A stretch of 64,000 nucleotides of DNA from Streptomyces sp. cg36 (GTDB lineage Bacteria; Actinomycetota; Actinomycetes; Streptomycetales; Streptomycetaceae), in assembly GCF_041080675.1 (NCBI RefSeq), contig NZ_CP163520.1:3162001-3226000 (forward strand), read 5' to 3'. The notes under the pieces were generated by a model. That model did no database searches and had not been told where the DNA came from. It worked only from the letters and a program-made list of their open reading frames with translations. The translations under genes were made by a program, and so were the position numbers. This document shows, in pieces, positions 18,323-25,634 of this stretch. The first letter of the stretch is position 1. Every line of letters starts with the position of its first letter.

Positions 18323-19702
18323 ATGAATCAGCAGGGGGTGCGCTGGACTGCGGAACAGGTGCTGGCACTGGCTCCTGACGATGCGTCACGCAAAGCGGGG
18401 GGACGGCTCGCGGCGGCCGGGCCGTGGTCGCAGGGCGGCTGTGACAACTCAAGCGTGTGGGGGCTGTGCGAGGGCGGCGGGGGAAGTCCCTACCGGACGG
18501 TGGTCGACACGGGCGGGCTCGGCTTCCGGTGCAGTTGCCCGAGCCGCAAGTTCCCGTGCAAGCACGCGCTGGGGCTGCTGCTGCTCTGGGCCACGGACGA
18601 GCGGGCGGTGCCGCAGGGGGAGGCGCCCGAGTGGGCCGCGCCGTGGCTGGAGGAGCGGCGGGCGCGGGCCGGACGGAAGGAGGAGGGGGACGCCCCGGCG
18701 CAGACGCGGACCGCCGACCCGGAGGCGGCCCGGCGCCGGGCCGAACGGCGGGCCGAGCGGGTCACGGCCGGGGCGACCGAGCTGGAGCAGCGCCTGGCGG
18801 ACCTGCTGCGCGGCGGCCTGGCGGCGGCCGAGCGGCCGGGGTACGGACTGTGGGAGGAGACGGCCGCGCGCATGGTCGACGCGCAGGCGCCCGGACTCGC
18901 GGGTCGGGTACGGGAGTTTGGGGCGATACCGGGCACGGGGCCCGGCTGGCCGGTGCGGCTCCTGGAGGAGTGCGCGCTGCTGCATCTGCTGGACCGCGCC
19001 TGGCTGGGCCGGGACGGGCTGCCGGAGCCGCTGGCAGCCACCGTCCGCGCGCGCGTCGGGCTGCCCGCCTCGCCGCAGGGCCCGCCGGTGCGTGACCTGT
19101 GGCGGGTCCTCGCCCAGTACGACACGGGCGACGCCAAACTGACGACGCGCCGGATATGGCTGTACGGGCAGGAGTCGGGCCGCTCGGCGCTGCTGCTCGA
19201 CTTCGGCGCGGCGGGCCGGGCGCCCGAGCTCGGCCTCCCGGTGGGCATGGCCGTCGACGCCGAGCTCACGCCGTACCCGGGGGGCGGCCAGGCGCGCGCG
19301 GCCCTGGGCGAGCGGTTCGGGCCGCCGGTCGCGGCCGGGGCCCCGCCACCGGGCGGTTCGACGACGGCCGCGTTGGAGCGGTACGGACGGGCCCTGCGGG
19401 ACGACCCGTGGCTGGACTCCTGTCCGGCCACCCTGGCGGGCGTCGTCCCGATACCGCCGCGGAACGAGGAGGACACCTGGCAACTGGCCGACACAGACGG
19501 GGACTTCGCGCTGCCCGTCGCTTCCGGCCCGGTGACCCGGGCGGGCCTGTGGAAGCTGGTCGCCCTCTCCGGAGGCGGCCCGACCACAGTCTTCGGCGAA
19601 TGCGGCCACCGGGGTTTCACCCCACTCGCCGCCTGGCCGACGGACGAGGACGAGGACGGCGAGAAGGAGGGGGGCGGGGCGCGGACGGTGCGGCTGCTGT
19701 GA
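18323..19702 (+). CDS. SWIM zinc-finger protein
   Basis: This encodes 459 residues from the ATG at 18323. A SWIM motif C-x-C-x6-C-x-H is intact near residue 75 (FRCSCPSRKFPCKHALGLLL). The N-terminus WTAEQVLALAPDDASRKAGG is typical of SWIM proteins next to MoxR clusters. The rest is Arg/Ala-rich helix, then a beta-rich C-terminal half. SWIM fingers bind nucleic acid or protein. E. coli YehQ is a SWIM protein in the yehLMPQ locus and is the probable counterpart. It overlaps the DUF5691 gene by 4 bp. Confidence 0.88.
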   Translation: MNQQGVRWTAEQVLALAPDDASRKAGGRLAAAGPWSQGGCDNSSVWGLCEGGGGSPYRTVVDTGGLGFRCSCPSRKFPCKHALGLLLLWATDERAVPQGEAPEWAAPWLEERRARAGRKEEGDAPAQTRTADPEAARRRAERRAERVTAGATELEQRLADLLRGGLAAAERPGYGLWEETAARMVDAQAPGLAGRVREFGAIPGTGPGWPVRLLEECALLHLLDRAWLGRDGLPEPLAATVRARVGLPASPQGPPVRDLWRVLAQYDTGDAKLTTRRIWLYGQESGRSALLLDFGAAGRAPELGLPVGMAVDAELTPYPGGGQARAALGERFGPPVAAGAPPPGGSTTAALERYGRALRDDPWLDSCPATLAGVVPIPPRNEEDTWQLADTDGDFALPVASGPVTRAGLWKLVALSGGGPTTVFGECGHRGFTPLAAWPTDEDEDGEKEGGGARTVRLL

Positions 19703-21618
19703 AAGGGGTGCGCCCATGGACGGGCGCGCCCGCAGACAGAGGGGACGGGGATACGGGGATGTTGGCGGAGGGCGTGACGCGGGACGCGGAGGGGTGCGGG
19801 GTCGGAACTGGGAGTGGGGCCGGGTCCGGAACCGTGGCCCGGGCCGGAACTGGAGTCGGGGCCGAGGCCGGATCCGTGGTCGGGGCCGGAGCTGTAACCG
19901 GAACCGTAGCCAGGGCCGGGTCCGGGTCCGGGGGGACGGTCGGTGGCGAGCGCGGTGCCGTGGACGACTCGGGCGCCAAGGGTGCCTCGGGCGCTGGGGG
20001 TGTTTCGGACACCGGGGGCGCCTCGGGCGCCGAGGGTGCTTCCGGGGGTTGGGGTTCGTGGGAGGGGCTCGTCAGTGCCGCCCTGCTGGGGACGGAGCGG
20101 CGGCCGGGGGCGGGTGGGCCCGGGGGGCTGCTCGACGAGGCCGCGCGGTGGACCGTGCGGCGCCGGGCCGGACTGGTGCCCGCGCCCGCGCCCGTACAGC
20201 CCGGGCGGGCGCCGGAGGACCGGCGGCCGTCGCTGCCGTCCGCCGCGCGGCGACGCCTGGCCCAGTTGCTGGCGGACCGGTCGGCGCCCGCGCACTCCGG
20301 GGGGCGGCGCGGGGCGGCGCCGGATCTGGCGGAGTTGCTGCCGCAGTGGCTGAGCACGGCGACCGAGCACGGGTTCCGGGCGCCGTCCGAGCTGTTGCCC
20401 GCGCTGCTGGACGCGGCCCGTGCGCGTACGGATCTGCGGCCCCAGGCGCTGGCGTTCGCCGGGCCGCGCGGGCTGTGGCTGGCCCGGCTCAACCCGGAGT
20501 GGCGCTTCGCGCTGCGCGGCGGCCCGGGCAGCGCCGTCCTCCCCGATGCCTCGGACGAGGAGGCGGTGCGGAGGCTGTGGGACGAGGGGTTGTTCGCCGA
20601 GCGGGTGGCGCTGCTCGCGGCGGTGCGCGCGCACGGGCCGGGCGCGGCGCGGGAGTTGCTCGCCTCGACCTGGACGGCCGAGCGGGCCGAGGACCGGCTG
20701 CTGTTCCTCGACTCACTGCGGGACGGCCTGTCGGACGACGACGAGCCGTTCCTGGAGCGGGCGCTGGCGGACCGCAGCCGCAACGTACGGGCCACCGCCG
20801 CCGAGCTGCTGTCCGCGCTGCCCGCGTCCGCGCTGGCCGGGCGGATGGCGGTCCGGGCGGCGTCCTGTGTCGCGCTCGACCGGTCGGGGGACGCGGAGGC
20901 GCGGATAGCGGTCGAGGCGCCGCACGAGTGCGATGCGGGGATGCAGCGGGACGGGGTGGCCCCCAAGCCTCCGACCGGCCGGGGCGAACGGTCGTGGTGG
21001 CTCGGCCAGTTAGTGGAGGCGGCACCGCTCGGGAGCTGGACGGCGCGGCTGGGGGGACGTTCGGCGCGGGAGATCGTGGCCATGCCGGTCGCCGACGAGT
21101 GGGGCGACGAGCTGCACGCGGCGTGGTGCCGGGCGGCGGTGCGGCAGCGGGACGCGGAGTGGTCGCGCGCGCTGCTCGGCACGCCGTCGGCGCCGCCGGG
21201 CGGCAACGCCGGGACCATATCGCTGGCCGAGCGGGCCAAGCTGCTGTCGACGCTGCGCGAGGAGGAACGGGCTGAGTGGGTCGCGGCGTTCATCCAGGCA
21301 CACGGGCTGTCGGAGGCGTTCCAGTTGCTCGGGGTCTGCCTGGTGCCGTGGTCGGCGGGGCTCGGCCGGGCGGTGGTGGACGCACTGGAGATCGCCCGGG
21401 ACGCGGGAAGCTACCCCTGGAGCTTCAGCGGGGTGATGGGCCTGGCGGAGCGCTGCCTGAACCCGGACGAGGCGCCCCGCCTGGAGGCCCTGACGGCGAT
21501 ACCCCCGGAGGACGAGGGAGCGTCACCGGGGTCGGGCAGCTACTGGGCGGAGGCGTTCCAACGCCTGGTCGGAACGCTCCGGCTGAGGGCGGCGATGCGG
21601 GCGGAGCTGGGGGGTTAG
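19699..21618 (+). CDS. DUF5691 family protein with a TTA codon
   Basis: Starting at the GTG overlapping the SWIM stop (GTGA, 19699) gives 639 residues. An alternative start is the ATG at 19759. The first 110 residues are a Gly/Ala/Thr/Val repeat (GTGSGAGSGT type) with repetitive DNA. The conserved part starts at SWEGLVSAALLGTERRPGAG and continues as helical repeats (LLFLDSLRDGLSDDDEPFLE, then LADRSRNVRATAAELLSALP, HEAT-like). Codon 438 is TTA (21010-21012), so translation should need the bldA tRNA. It probably acts with SWIM, MoxR, DUF5682 and VWA. The biochemical role is unknown. Confidence 0.82.
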   Translation: MKGVRPWTGAPADRGDGDTGMLAEGVTRDAEGCGVGTGSGAGSGTVARAGTGVGAEAGSVVGAGAVTGTVARAGSGSGGTVGGERGAVDDSGAKGASGAGGVSDTGGASGAEGASGGWGSWEGLVSAALLGTERRPGAGGPGGLLDEAARWTVRRRAGLVPAPAPVQPGRAPEDRRPSLPSAARRRLAQLLADRSAPAHSGGRRGAAPDLAELLPQWLSTATEHGFRAPSELLPALLDAARARTDLRPQALAFAGPRGLWLARLNPEWRFALRGGPGSAVLPDASDEEAVRRLWDEGLFAERVALLAAVRAHGPGAARELLASTWTAERAEDRLLFLDSLRDGLSDDDEPFLERALADRSRNVRATAAELLSALPASALAGRMAVRAASCVALDRSGDAEARIAVEAPHECDAGMQRDGVAPKPPTGRGERSWWLGQLVEAAPLGSWTARLGGRSAREIVAMPVADEWGDELHAAWCRAAVRQRDAEWSRALLGTPSAPPGGNAGTISLAERAKLLSTLREEERAEWVAAFIQAHGLSEAFQLLGVCLVPWSAGLGRAVVDALEIARDAGSYPWSFSGVMGLAERCLNPDEAPRLEALTAIPPEDEGASPGSGSYWAEAFQRLVGTLRLRAAMRAELGG

Positions 21619-22045
21619 GCGCCGCCTCGCCCCCGGGGGAAGGTGCCGGGGCGGCGGCCCCGGGTCGAGGGGGAGTAGCCGTTACCCCCGGTCCGGGGGC
21701 GGGCCGGGGGCCTCGGGAGCGCGGCCCCGAGGACGGCACTCCCGGGAGTGGACGGCGGCTCCCGGAAGCTGGGGCCGGAAAGCTGGACTCCAGAGGTGGC
21801 GGCCCCGGGAGTTGGGACCCCGGACCAGCGAGTTGATCAGCGCCCCCGGAACCGGGGGCAGGCCGACGCCCCCATTCGCTGGGCTCCAGGGGCGGTGGCC
21901 CCGGGAGTTGGAGCCCGGGGCGGCGGGGCAGGCGGTGATGCCGGGACCTTGCGGGGCAGGGTGCTGGCCCCGAGGCCCCGGGGCCAGGCCGGCGCGCCTC
22001 TGACCGCCGGGGTCCGGGGGCCCATGGCCCCCGGTGGGAGCCTTG
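21619..22045. other. Intergenic region, 427 bp, GC-rich with short repeats
   Basis: This lies between the DUF5691 gene and the convergent icmB. It is very G-rich on the plus strand with many imperfect copies of GGCCCCGGGAGTTGG-like words (near 21800 and 21898) and overlapping C/G hairpins. No frame has convincing coding character. It probably ends both transcripts, but no single terminator stands out on the plus side. Confidence 0.4.
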
Positions 22046-22055
22046 TCAGGCTCCC
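22036..22055 (-). terminator. Hairpin overlapping the icmB stop codon
   Basis: GGGAGCC (22036-22042) pairs with GGCTCCC (22049-22055) across the loop TTGTCA, which holds the icmB stop. This is a candidate terminator or mRNA-end structure. The stem is only 7 bp. Confidence 0.35.
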
Positions 22056-22459
22056 GTTGCCTCGCGGACGTTCTCGTTGACCCACTCCACGATCGACGTC
22101 GTCGTCGCACCCGGGGTGAAGATCTCCGCCACGCCGAGCGCCTTCAGCGGCGGGATGTCGGCCTCCGGGATGATGCCGCCGCCGAAGACCTTGATGTCCT
22201 CCGCGTCACGTTCCTTCAGGAGCTCCAGGACCTTGGCGAACAGCGTGTTGTGGGCGCCCGAGAGGATCGAGAGGCCGATCGCGTCGGCGTCCTCCTGGAT
22301 GGCGGTGTCGACGATCTGCTCGGGCGTCTGGTGCAGCCCGGTGTAGATGACCTCCATACCGGCGTCGCGCAGCGCCCGCGCGATGACCTTGGCGCCCCGG
22401 TCGTGCCCGTCGAGCCCCGGCTTGGCCACCACCACGCGGATCGGACCGGTCACACCCAT
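22046..22459 (-). CDS. icmB: B12-binding small subunit of an acyl-CoA mutase (isobutyryl-CoA mutase type)
   Basis: This encodes 137 residues from the ATG at 22459. The cobalamin-binding signature is complete: [14 protein letters not shown] (DxHxxG), GLSILSGAH (SxL) and [12 protein letters not shown] (GG). The stand-alone domain of this length matches IcmB, which joins a separate large subunit to isomerise isobutyryl-CoA and n-butyryl-CoA in valine and fatty-acid precursor metabolism. No large subunit lies in the window, as in other Streptomyces where icmA is elsewhere. It could also serve ethylmalonyl- or methylmalonyl-type large subunits. Confidence 0.85.
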   Translation of the reverse strand: MGVTGPIRVVVAKPGLDGHDRGAKVIARALRDAGMEVIYTGLHQTPEQIVDTAIQEDADAIGLSILSGAHNTLFAKVLELLKERDAEDIKVFGGGIIPEADIPPLKALGVAEIFTPGATTTSIVEWVNENVREATGA

Positions 22460-22798
22460 CACTGCCTCCACACGACCACACGAGGTGAACAAACTGAAGT
22501 GAACGAACGTTATCTACAGCATCGCGCAAGCCGCCGTTTCGCGGTGGACAGCGAGGGGGAAATCACACGGTGGGACATGTTCGTTTTGCGCCGCCGTTCC
22601 GGATTGTCCGCCGCCAGTCGGCCGGACCGGCCGGCTCGGCTGCCAGGGGAGTCGCTCCGAAGGCGCCGGTTCACCGTGCCGCGAGCCGCACAGCGGTCCC
22701 GGCCGCACCGCGCGCGGGTCCGGCCCGAGGGGCACCCCAGATGAGGGCACACGGGGGACGGGGTCGTCTTCCGGCGTGCCGTTCGGGAGGTCTCGTCC
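22460..22798. promoter_or_regulatory. Divergent icmB/lipase intergenic region with direct repeat
   Basis: The 339-bp gap has an AT-rich core near 22485-22530. It includes a direct repeat, GTGAACAAAC (22485-22494) and GTGAACGAAC (22499-22508), at a 14-bp spacing 26-49 bp upstream of icmB. This could be an operator or overlap the icmB promoter. The remainder up to the lipase start shows no clear element. Confidence 0.3.
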
Positions 22799-23650
22799 GT
22801 GCCGTTCCTTCAGCTCCTTCCGCCGTGCCTGCGCCGCGCCTGGGTCTCCGCCGCGCTGCTGCGCGCCACCGCGCTGGAGCTCGCCGTCCTCGCCGGCCAT
22901 CTCGTCCTCTATCCGTCCGGCGTGGCCCCCGAACACCCGGCACCCGAACATCCGACGCCCGAGGGCCCGGACGTCTCCTCCGGCGACACGCCGCAGCTGC
23001 CGACGGGCGCCCCGGCCCGGCGGCCCGTGGTGCTGCTGCACGGCTTCATCGACAACCGCTCGGTCTTCGTCCTGCTGCGCCGCTCGCTCTCCCGGCACGG
23101 CTGGCGCCACCTCGAATCGCTCAACTACTCGCCGCTCACCTGCGACATCCGGGCCGCCGCCGAACTTCTCGGGCGCCATGTCGAGAAGATCAGTGCCCGT
23201 ACCGGCCAGCCGCGGGTGGACATCGTCGGGCACAGCCTGGGCGGCCTGATCGCCCGTTACTACGTACAGCGCCTCGGCGGCGACGCGCGGGTGCACACGC
23301 TGGTCACGCTGGGCACCCCGCATGCGGGTACGCGCTCGGCGCACCTCGTCAGCGCGCATCCGATCGTCCGCCAGATGTGCCCCGGTTCGGCGGTGGTGGA
23401 GGAGTTGCGGAGCCCCGCGCCCGGGTGCCGGACGCGTTTCGTGAGTTTCTGGAGCGACCTCGACACGCTGATGGTCCCGGTGGAGACGGCCCGGATCGAC
23501 CACCCCGATCTGCATGTACAGAACGTCCGGGTGTCGGGCATCGGGCATCTGGCGCTGCCGGTGCATCCGGCCGTGGCGGCGGGCATACGGGAGGCGTTGG
23601 CGGCCCGGGAGGAGACGGCCGAGGGCCCGACGGCGTTCTCGGTGGCGTGA
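22799..23650 (+). CDS. Secreted or membrane-associated alpha/beta-hydrolase (triacylglycerol lipase-like)
   Basis: This encodes 283 residues from GTG at 22799, with Shine-Dalgarno GGGAGG 9 nt upstream. An N-terminal hydrophobic segment (LLRATALELAVLAGHLVLY) could be a signal anchor. The hydrolase core shows the oxyanion-hole region VVLLHGFIDNRSVF, nucleophile elbow VDIVGHSLGGLIARYYV (Ser), and VTLGTPHAGTRSA, the usual lipase-family sequence. The catalytic His is probably in VSGIGHLALPVHP and an Asp in SDLDTLMVP. It resembles EstA/LipA-type lipases. The substrate cannot be read from the sequence. Confidence 0.88.
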   Translation: MPFLQLLPPCLRRAWVSAALLRATALELAVLAGHLVLYPSGVAPEHPAPEHPTPEGPDVSSGDTPQLPTGAPARRPVVLLHGFIDNRSVFVLLRRSLSRHGWRHLESLNYSPLTCDIRAAAELLGRHVEKISARTGQPRVDIVGHSLGGLIARYYVQRLGGDARVHTLVTLGTPHAGTRSAHLVSAHPIVRQMCPGSAVVEELRSPAPGCRTRFVSFWSDLDTLMVPVETARIDHPDLHVQNVRVSGIGHLALPVHPAVAAGIREALAAREETAEGPTAFSVA

Positions 23651-23992
23651 GCAGGCTCGGGGTGACCTGGGCACGACCCACCCGGCAGCCCCGGCCACAT
23701 CCCGCCCGGGGACTCCGTCCCGGCGCCGCCCGGCGAGGGCCCGCGCCGTCCGGCGACGGCCCCACCCATCCGGATGCACCGTTTCGTCGAACATCCATCG
23801 AACGCCAGGCCAAGCCTCGTCCCCGGTCCGCCGAAAGACGCTGATTGCCCGTTTCCTCATCCAATAAAACCTGCCGAAGATTGTCGCTGTCGCGTACCGC
23901 CGGGTACAGTCACGCCACTGCTTCCCCCTCTGGGGGCCCCTCCCCCAGGGCGCCCAGACCCAGGTCCTGTTGCCGAGGCGAGAGAGAAGTTG
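23651..23992. promoter_or_regulatory. Leader and promoter region of the M23 peptidase gene
   Basis: In this 342-bp gap a candidate sigma-HrdB promoter is TTGTCG (23881-23886) and TACAGT (23905-23910), 18 bp apart. A hairpin CTGGGGG-CCCCT-CCCCCAG follows in the presumed 5' leader, near 23931. Cell-wall hydrolase genes in Streptomyces often carry a c-di-AMP (ydaO) riboswitch. I looked for its conserved words and did not find them. Confidence 0.35.
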
Positions 23993-25534
23993 GTGACTGA
24001 CCAGCACGCCCACGCCGGGTACGCCGGATACGACGGCCATTCCACGGCGGACGCCACCGGTGCCCTCCACACCGGTCCGCTCCTCGGTGATCTCTCCGGC
24101 GGCTACGACGCGGCCCACACCGGCACGTACGACACGGGCCAGTGGAACGCCTACGGCGCGCAGCAGTACCAGCACTCCTACGACACCACCGGTCAGTGGA
24201 CGATCCCGACGCAGTCGGGCGCCCCCGACGTGACCGGGCAGTGGGACGCCGGCGCCTGGAACCAGGCCCAGCAGACGGGGCAGTTCGAGACCACCGCGTT
24301 CGCCTACGACGCCGCGTACGACACGACCGGGCAGTGGTCCGTGCCCGGCGCCGGGTACGCGAGCGGGACGTACGGCGACGCCTCGACGTACGACGAGACC
24401 GGTACGTACAGCACGGCCGCCTGGAACACCGGGGCGGCGGCCACCATGGCGACCGCCGTGGCCGAGCACCCGTCGCACGACCTCGCCGGGCACGACCTCG
24501 GCGGACACGAGCACTCCGCACACGGCCTCTCCGCGCACGAATCCGCCGCGCACGGCCTCGCCCCGCACGAGCAGACTCCGGAGCATCCGGAGAAGCCGGT
24601 GGAGAGCACCGCCCAGTTCCCCGCGCTCGACCTCGACTCCGAGGAGTTCGGGGACTTCGCCTCGGCGGACCTCGGTGCGGCCGAGGCGTTCGAGCCGGCG
24701 GACCGGGGTGACGACCCGCGCCCCGAGGGCGGGTTGGAGGCCGTGGGCGCCGGGGCCGCGCCCGCCCCGCTCTCCCGTCGCTCCGCCGCGAGCGGCCGCA
24801 GCCGTCGGCGCAGCCCCGCCAAGCGGTCCGCGCTGCTGACCGTCGCGGTGCCGTCGGTGTGCGTGATGGGGGTCGCCGGAGTCGCGGCGGCGTCCGTGAG
24901 CGGGCTCGGCGGCGAGAGCAAGGACGACGCCACGGCCGTGACCGCGTCCGACCCGTCGTCGGTCAAGCCGGTCGCCGCCAACAGCAAGCTGGACACCCAG
25001 CTCGCCAACCTGAGCGCGGAAGCGGGCAACTTCGCCGACCGCGCCAGCCGTACGCAGGAACGTATCGACCTCAAGGCCCGCCAGGACGCCGAGAAGCAGC
25101 GCAAGGCGGACGCGGCGGCGCGCAAGGAGGCCGCGCGCCCCAAGTTCGTGCTGCCGGTGACGCAGAAGGGGCTCAGCGCCTACTTCGGCCAGGGCGGCGC
25201 CCACTGGATGTCGGTGCACACCGGCATCGACTTCCCGGTCGACCGGGGCACCCCGGTGATGTCCGCGATCGACGGCACCATCCGTACGCAGTGGAACGAC
25301 GCGTACGGCAACATGGCGATAGTGACCGGCGCCGACGGCACCGAGACCTGGTACTGCCACCTCTCGACCACCAAGCTGCGCTCGGGCCCGGTCAAGGCCG
25401 GTGAGGTCATCGCGTACTCCGGCGACTCGGGCAACTCCACCGGCCCGCACCTGCACTTCGAGGTGCGGCCGGGCGGCGGGTCGCCGATAGACCCGCTGCC
25501 GTGGCTGCGCAGCCACGGGCTCGACCCGACCTAG
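23993..25534 (+). CDS. M23 (LytM) family metallopeptidase, membrane-anchored
   Basis: About 513 residues from GTG at 23993 (TTG at 23990 possible). Residues 1-150 are a Tyr/Gln/Gly/Thr-rich repeat with YDTTGQW motifs, then a His/Glu/Ala-rich stretch. An Arg-rich segment (SGRSRRRSPAKRS) precedes one membrane helix (ALLTVAVPSVCVMGVAGVAA). An outer coiled coil (RTQERIDLKARQDAEKQRKA) leads to the peptidase. The zinc-site motifs are complete: HTGIDFPVDRG (HxxxD) and GPHLHFEVRPGG (HxH). It probably cleaves peptidoglycan cross-links during growth or sporulation. The long cytoplasmic repeat suggests docking to an internal scaffold. Confidence 0.92.
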   Translation: MTDQHAHAGYAGYDGHSTADATGALHTGPLLGDLSGGYDAAHTGTYDTGQWNAYGAQQYQHSYDTTGQWTIPTQSGAPDVTGQWDAGAWNQAQQTGQFETTAFAYDAAYDTTGQWSVPGAGYASGTYGDASTYDETGTYSTAAWNTGAAATMATAVAEHPSHDLAGHDLGGHEHSAHGLSAHESAAHGLAPHEQTPEHPEKPVESTAQFPALDLDSEEFGDFASADLGAAEAFEPADRGDDPRPEGGLEAVGAGAAPAPLSRRSAASGRSRRRSPAKRSALLTVAVPSVCVMGVAGVAAASVSGLGGESKDDATAVTASDPSSVKPVAANSKLDTQLANLSAEAGNFADRASRTQERIDLKARQDAEKQRKADAAARKEAARPKFVLPVTQKGLSAYFGQGGAHWMSVHTGIDFPVDRGTPVMSAIDGTIRTQWNDAYGNMAIVTGADGTETWYCHLSTTKLRSGPVKAGEVIAYSGDSGNSTGPHLHFEVRPGGGSPIDPLPWLRSHGLDPT

Positions 25535-25573
25535 GGCACGGACCGCCCGGCACAGAAGAAACGATGTGCGTAC

Positions 25574-25610
25574 GCTCCCGCCGGACCCCTCTGGGGGGTC
25601 CGGCGGGAGC
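25574..25610. terminator. Bidirectional terminator, 16-bp perfect stem
   Basis: GCTCCCGCCGGACCCC (25574-25589) is the exact complement of GGGGTCCGGCGGGAGC (25595-25610) with a 5-nt loop. It lies between the convergent M23 peptidase and pcrA genes. Confidence 0.9.
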
Positions 25611-25634
25611 GCGCTCGTTCCCGGGGCCTCTCCC

